From Arcobacter aquimarinus (GTDB lineage: Bacteria; Campylobacterota; Campylobacteria; Campylobacterales; Arcobacteraceae), in assembly GCF_013177635.1 (NCBI RefSeq), contig NZ_CP030944.1, positions 2,046,001 through 2,110,000 of the forward strand: 64,000 nucleotides of DNA. Reading direction: 5' to 3'. Positions 63,321 to 64,000 of the stretch are shown piece by piece. The notes beneath the pieces are model-generated. The model was given only the letters and a program-made list of their open reading frames with translations. It made no database searches and was not told where the DNA came from. Made by a program: the position numbers and the translations under genes. Within the stretch, counting starts at the first letter, position 1; each line of letters begins with the position of its first letter.

Positions 63321-64000
63321 TTATTCTACAATATTATCTTCAATATTTTCTATTCTAAACATTGTTAAATAAGGAAGTTTTCCTGGTAATTTTATCTTAT
63401 TTACATTTCCACTATGAACTGATTCCAACTCTTTTCCAGTTTCTGTTAAAATCTTTTTGAAATTAATATAATATAACCCATCTTCTTTTTTGAAAATTTT
63501 TCCTATTTCATTCTCACATTCAGATAAAACTTCATCTTTTGGAGTAAAAATTTCAATATCTTCGCTTGGATAAACTTTATATTTACATAAAAAGTGTTCT
63601 TCATCTTCAGTTACAAGACCTGTAACTTCATAAGAACCTTTACTTAATGCATAATCATGATTTTGAGAATCTGTTTTTTCAAATGGTCTATGAATTAAAT
63701 ATGCATCAGTAAATCCTCTGTTTTTTGTTGTATGCAACTCTTTTTGATAAAGATTTGCATCAAATTTACCAGCGTAATAATCATCTATTGCACTTCTATA
63801 TGCTTTTGCTGTAACTGCTGCATAATATGGAGATTTTGTTCTTCCTTCAATTTTAAGAGCATTAACTGCACCACTATCTAATATCTCTTGAATATGAGAA
63901 GCTAAATTTAAATCTTTTGAATTAAATATATATGTTCCAACTCCTGGTTCTTCTTCCAATCTAAATAGTGTTCCATGGTCTTCATTTACTGCATATAAAG
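63321..64000 (-). CDS. U32-family protein, C-terminal part (partial)
   Basis: The frame is open to the right edge: LYAVNEDHGTLFR precedes the first in-frame TTG at 63959, so the gene starts outside. KIEGRTKSPYYAAVTAKAY near the middle and NRGFTDAYLIHRP are U32 (YegQ/TrhP/RlhA) features. The C-terminal beta-barrel is present and the protein ends at 63321. The YegQ/TrhP group makes 5-hydroxyuridine in tRNA with prephenate; whether this member does is unknown. Thirteen bases upstream of the GT9-like gene. Confidence 0.85.
   Translation of the reverse strand, partial: LYAVNEDHGTLFRLEEEPGVGTYIFNSKDLNLASHIQEILDSGAVNALKIEGRTKSPYYAAVTAKAYRSAIDDYYAGKFDANLYQKELHTTKNRGFTDAYLIHRPFEKTDSQNHDYALSKGSYEVTGLVTEDEEHFLCKYKVYPSEDIEIFTPKDEVLSECENEIGKIFKKEDGLYYINFKKILTETGKELESVHSGNVNKIKLPGKLPYLTMFRIENIEDNIVE

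Overview
The window is very A+T-rich and carries a Campylobacterota gene set. The block from a U32-family protein through purE, glyQ, a Nif3-family gene, a zinc-ribbon coiled-coil gene, waaA, an RluA-type synthase, ffh, rpsP, khpA and rimM matches, from memory, the gene order of Campylobacter jejuni. The flagellar genes form one long cluster that lacks the fliA-fliM-fliY unit expected beside flhF-flhG, and the stator is of the PomA/PomB type. Together these point to an Arcobacter-type bacterium (Arcobacteraceae). The genus is an inference.

Layout. 1-2642 (minus): the first codons of an exported protein, then clpS-clpA. 2715-3347 (plus): bioD. 3655-9408 (plus): four-gene operon of a CitE/HpcH-type lyase, an acyl-CoA ligase fused to a CitE-like domain, a mesaconyl-CoA hydratase and a malyl-/methylmalyl-CoA lyase, closed by a strong terminator. 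9591-11084: class I Fe-S fumarase with its own promoter and terminator. 11229-12065: DUF5718-like protein. 12070-14988 (minus): chemoreceptor with a nitrate/nitrite-sensor-like input and a C-terminal zinc-binding CZB domain. 15187-15621 (plus): MscL with an added zinc ribbon. 15654-21486 (minus): flavin reductase, a small protein, an MFS exporter, a molybdopterin oxidoreductase, a HlyD-like adaptor and BatD, tightly packed at the 3' end of the flagellar run.

21488-52012 (minus): about 31 kb of flagellar and chemotaxis genes: flhA, flgL, fliI, a TPR protein, flhB, fliR, fliK, flgC, fliE, a small membrane protein, flhG, flhF, flgA, flgN, flgJ, motB, motA, fliY, a FlaG-like gene, a second TPR protein, a coiled-coil membrane protein, two hook genes, flgD, fliN, fliH, fliG, fliF, flgB, flgF, cheZ, cheY. 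52181-54358 (plus): flgG and two uncharacterised charged or coiled-coil genes. 54364-64000 (minus): translation, LPS and purine housekeeping genes.

How it works together. The right two thirds encode export gate, C-ring, rod, hook, stator and the CheY/CheZ switch signals of a flagellum. The left third is a central-carbon module that could interconvert glyoxylate, propionyl-CoA, mesaconate and citramalate CoA esters next to a fumarase that may also act on mesaconate. I saw no tRNA, rRNA, insertion sequence, CRISPR array or prophage.

Best candidates for something new are the CoA-ester module with its ligase-lyase fusion that has lost acidic active-site positions, the CheZ-like protein carrying three FliM-type CheY-docking motifs, the two exported TPR proteins inside the flagellar operon, and the unknown pair downstream of flgG.
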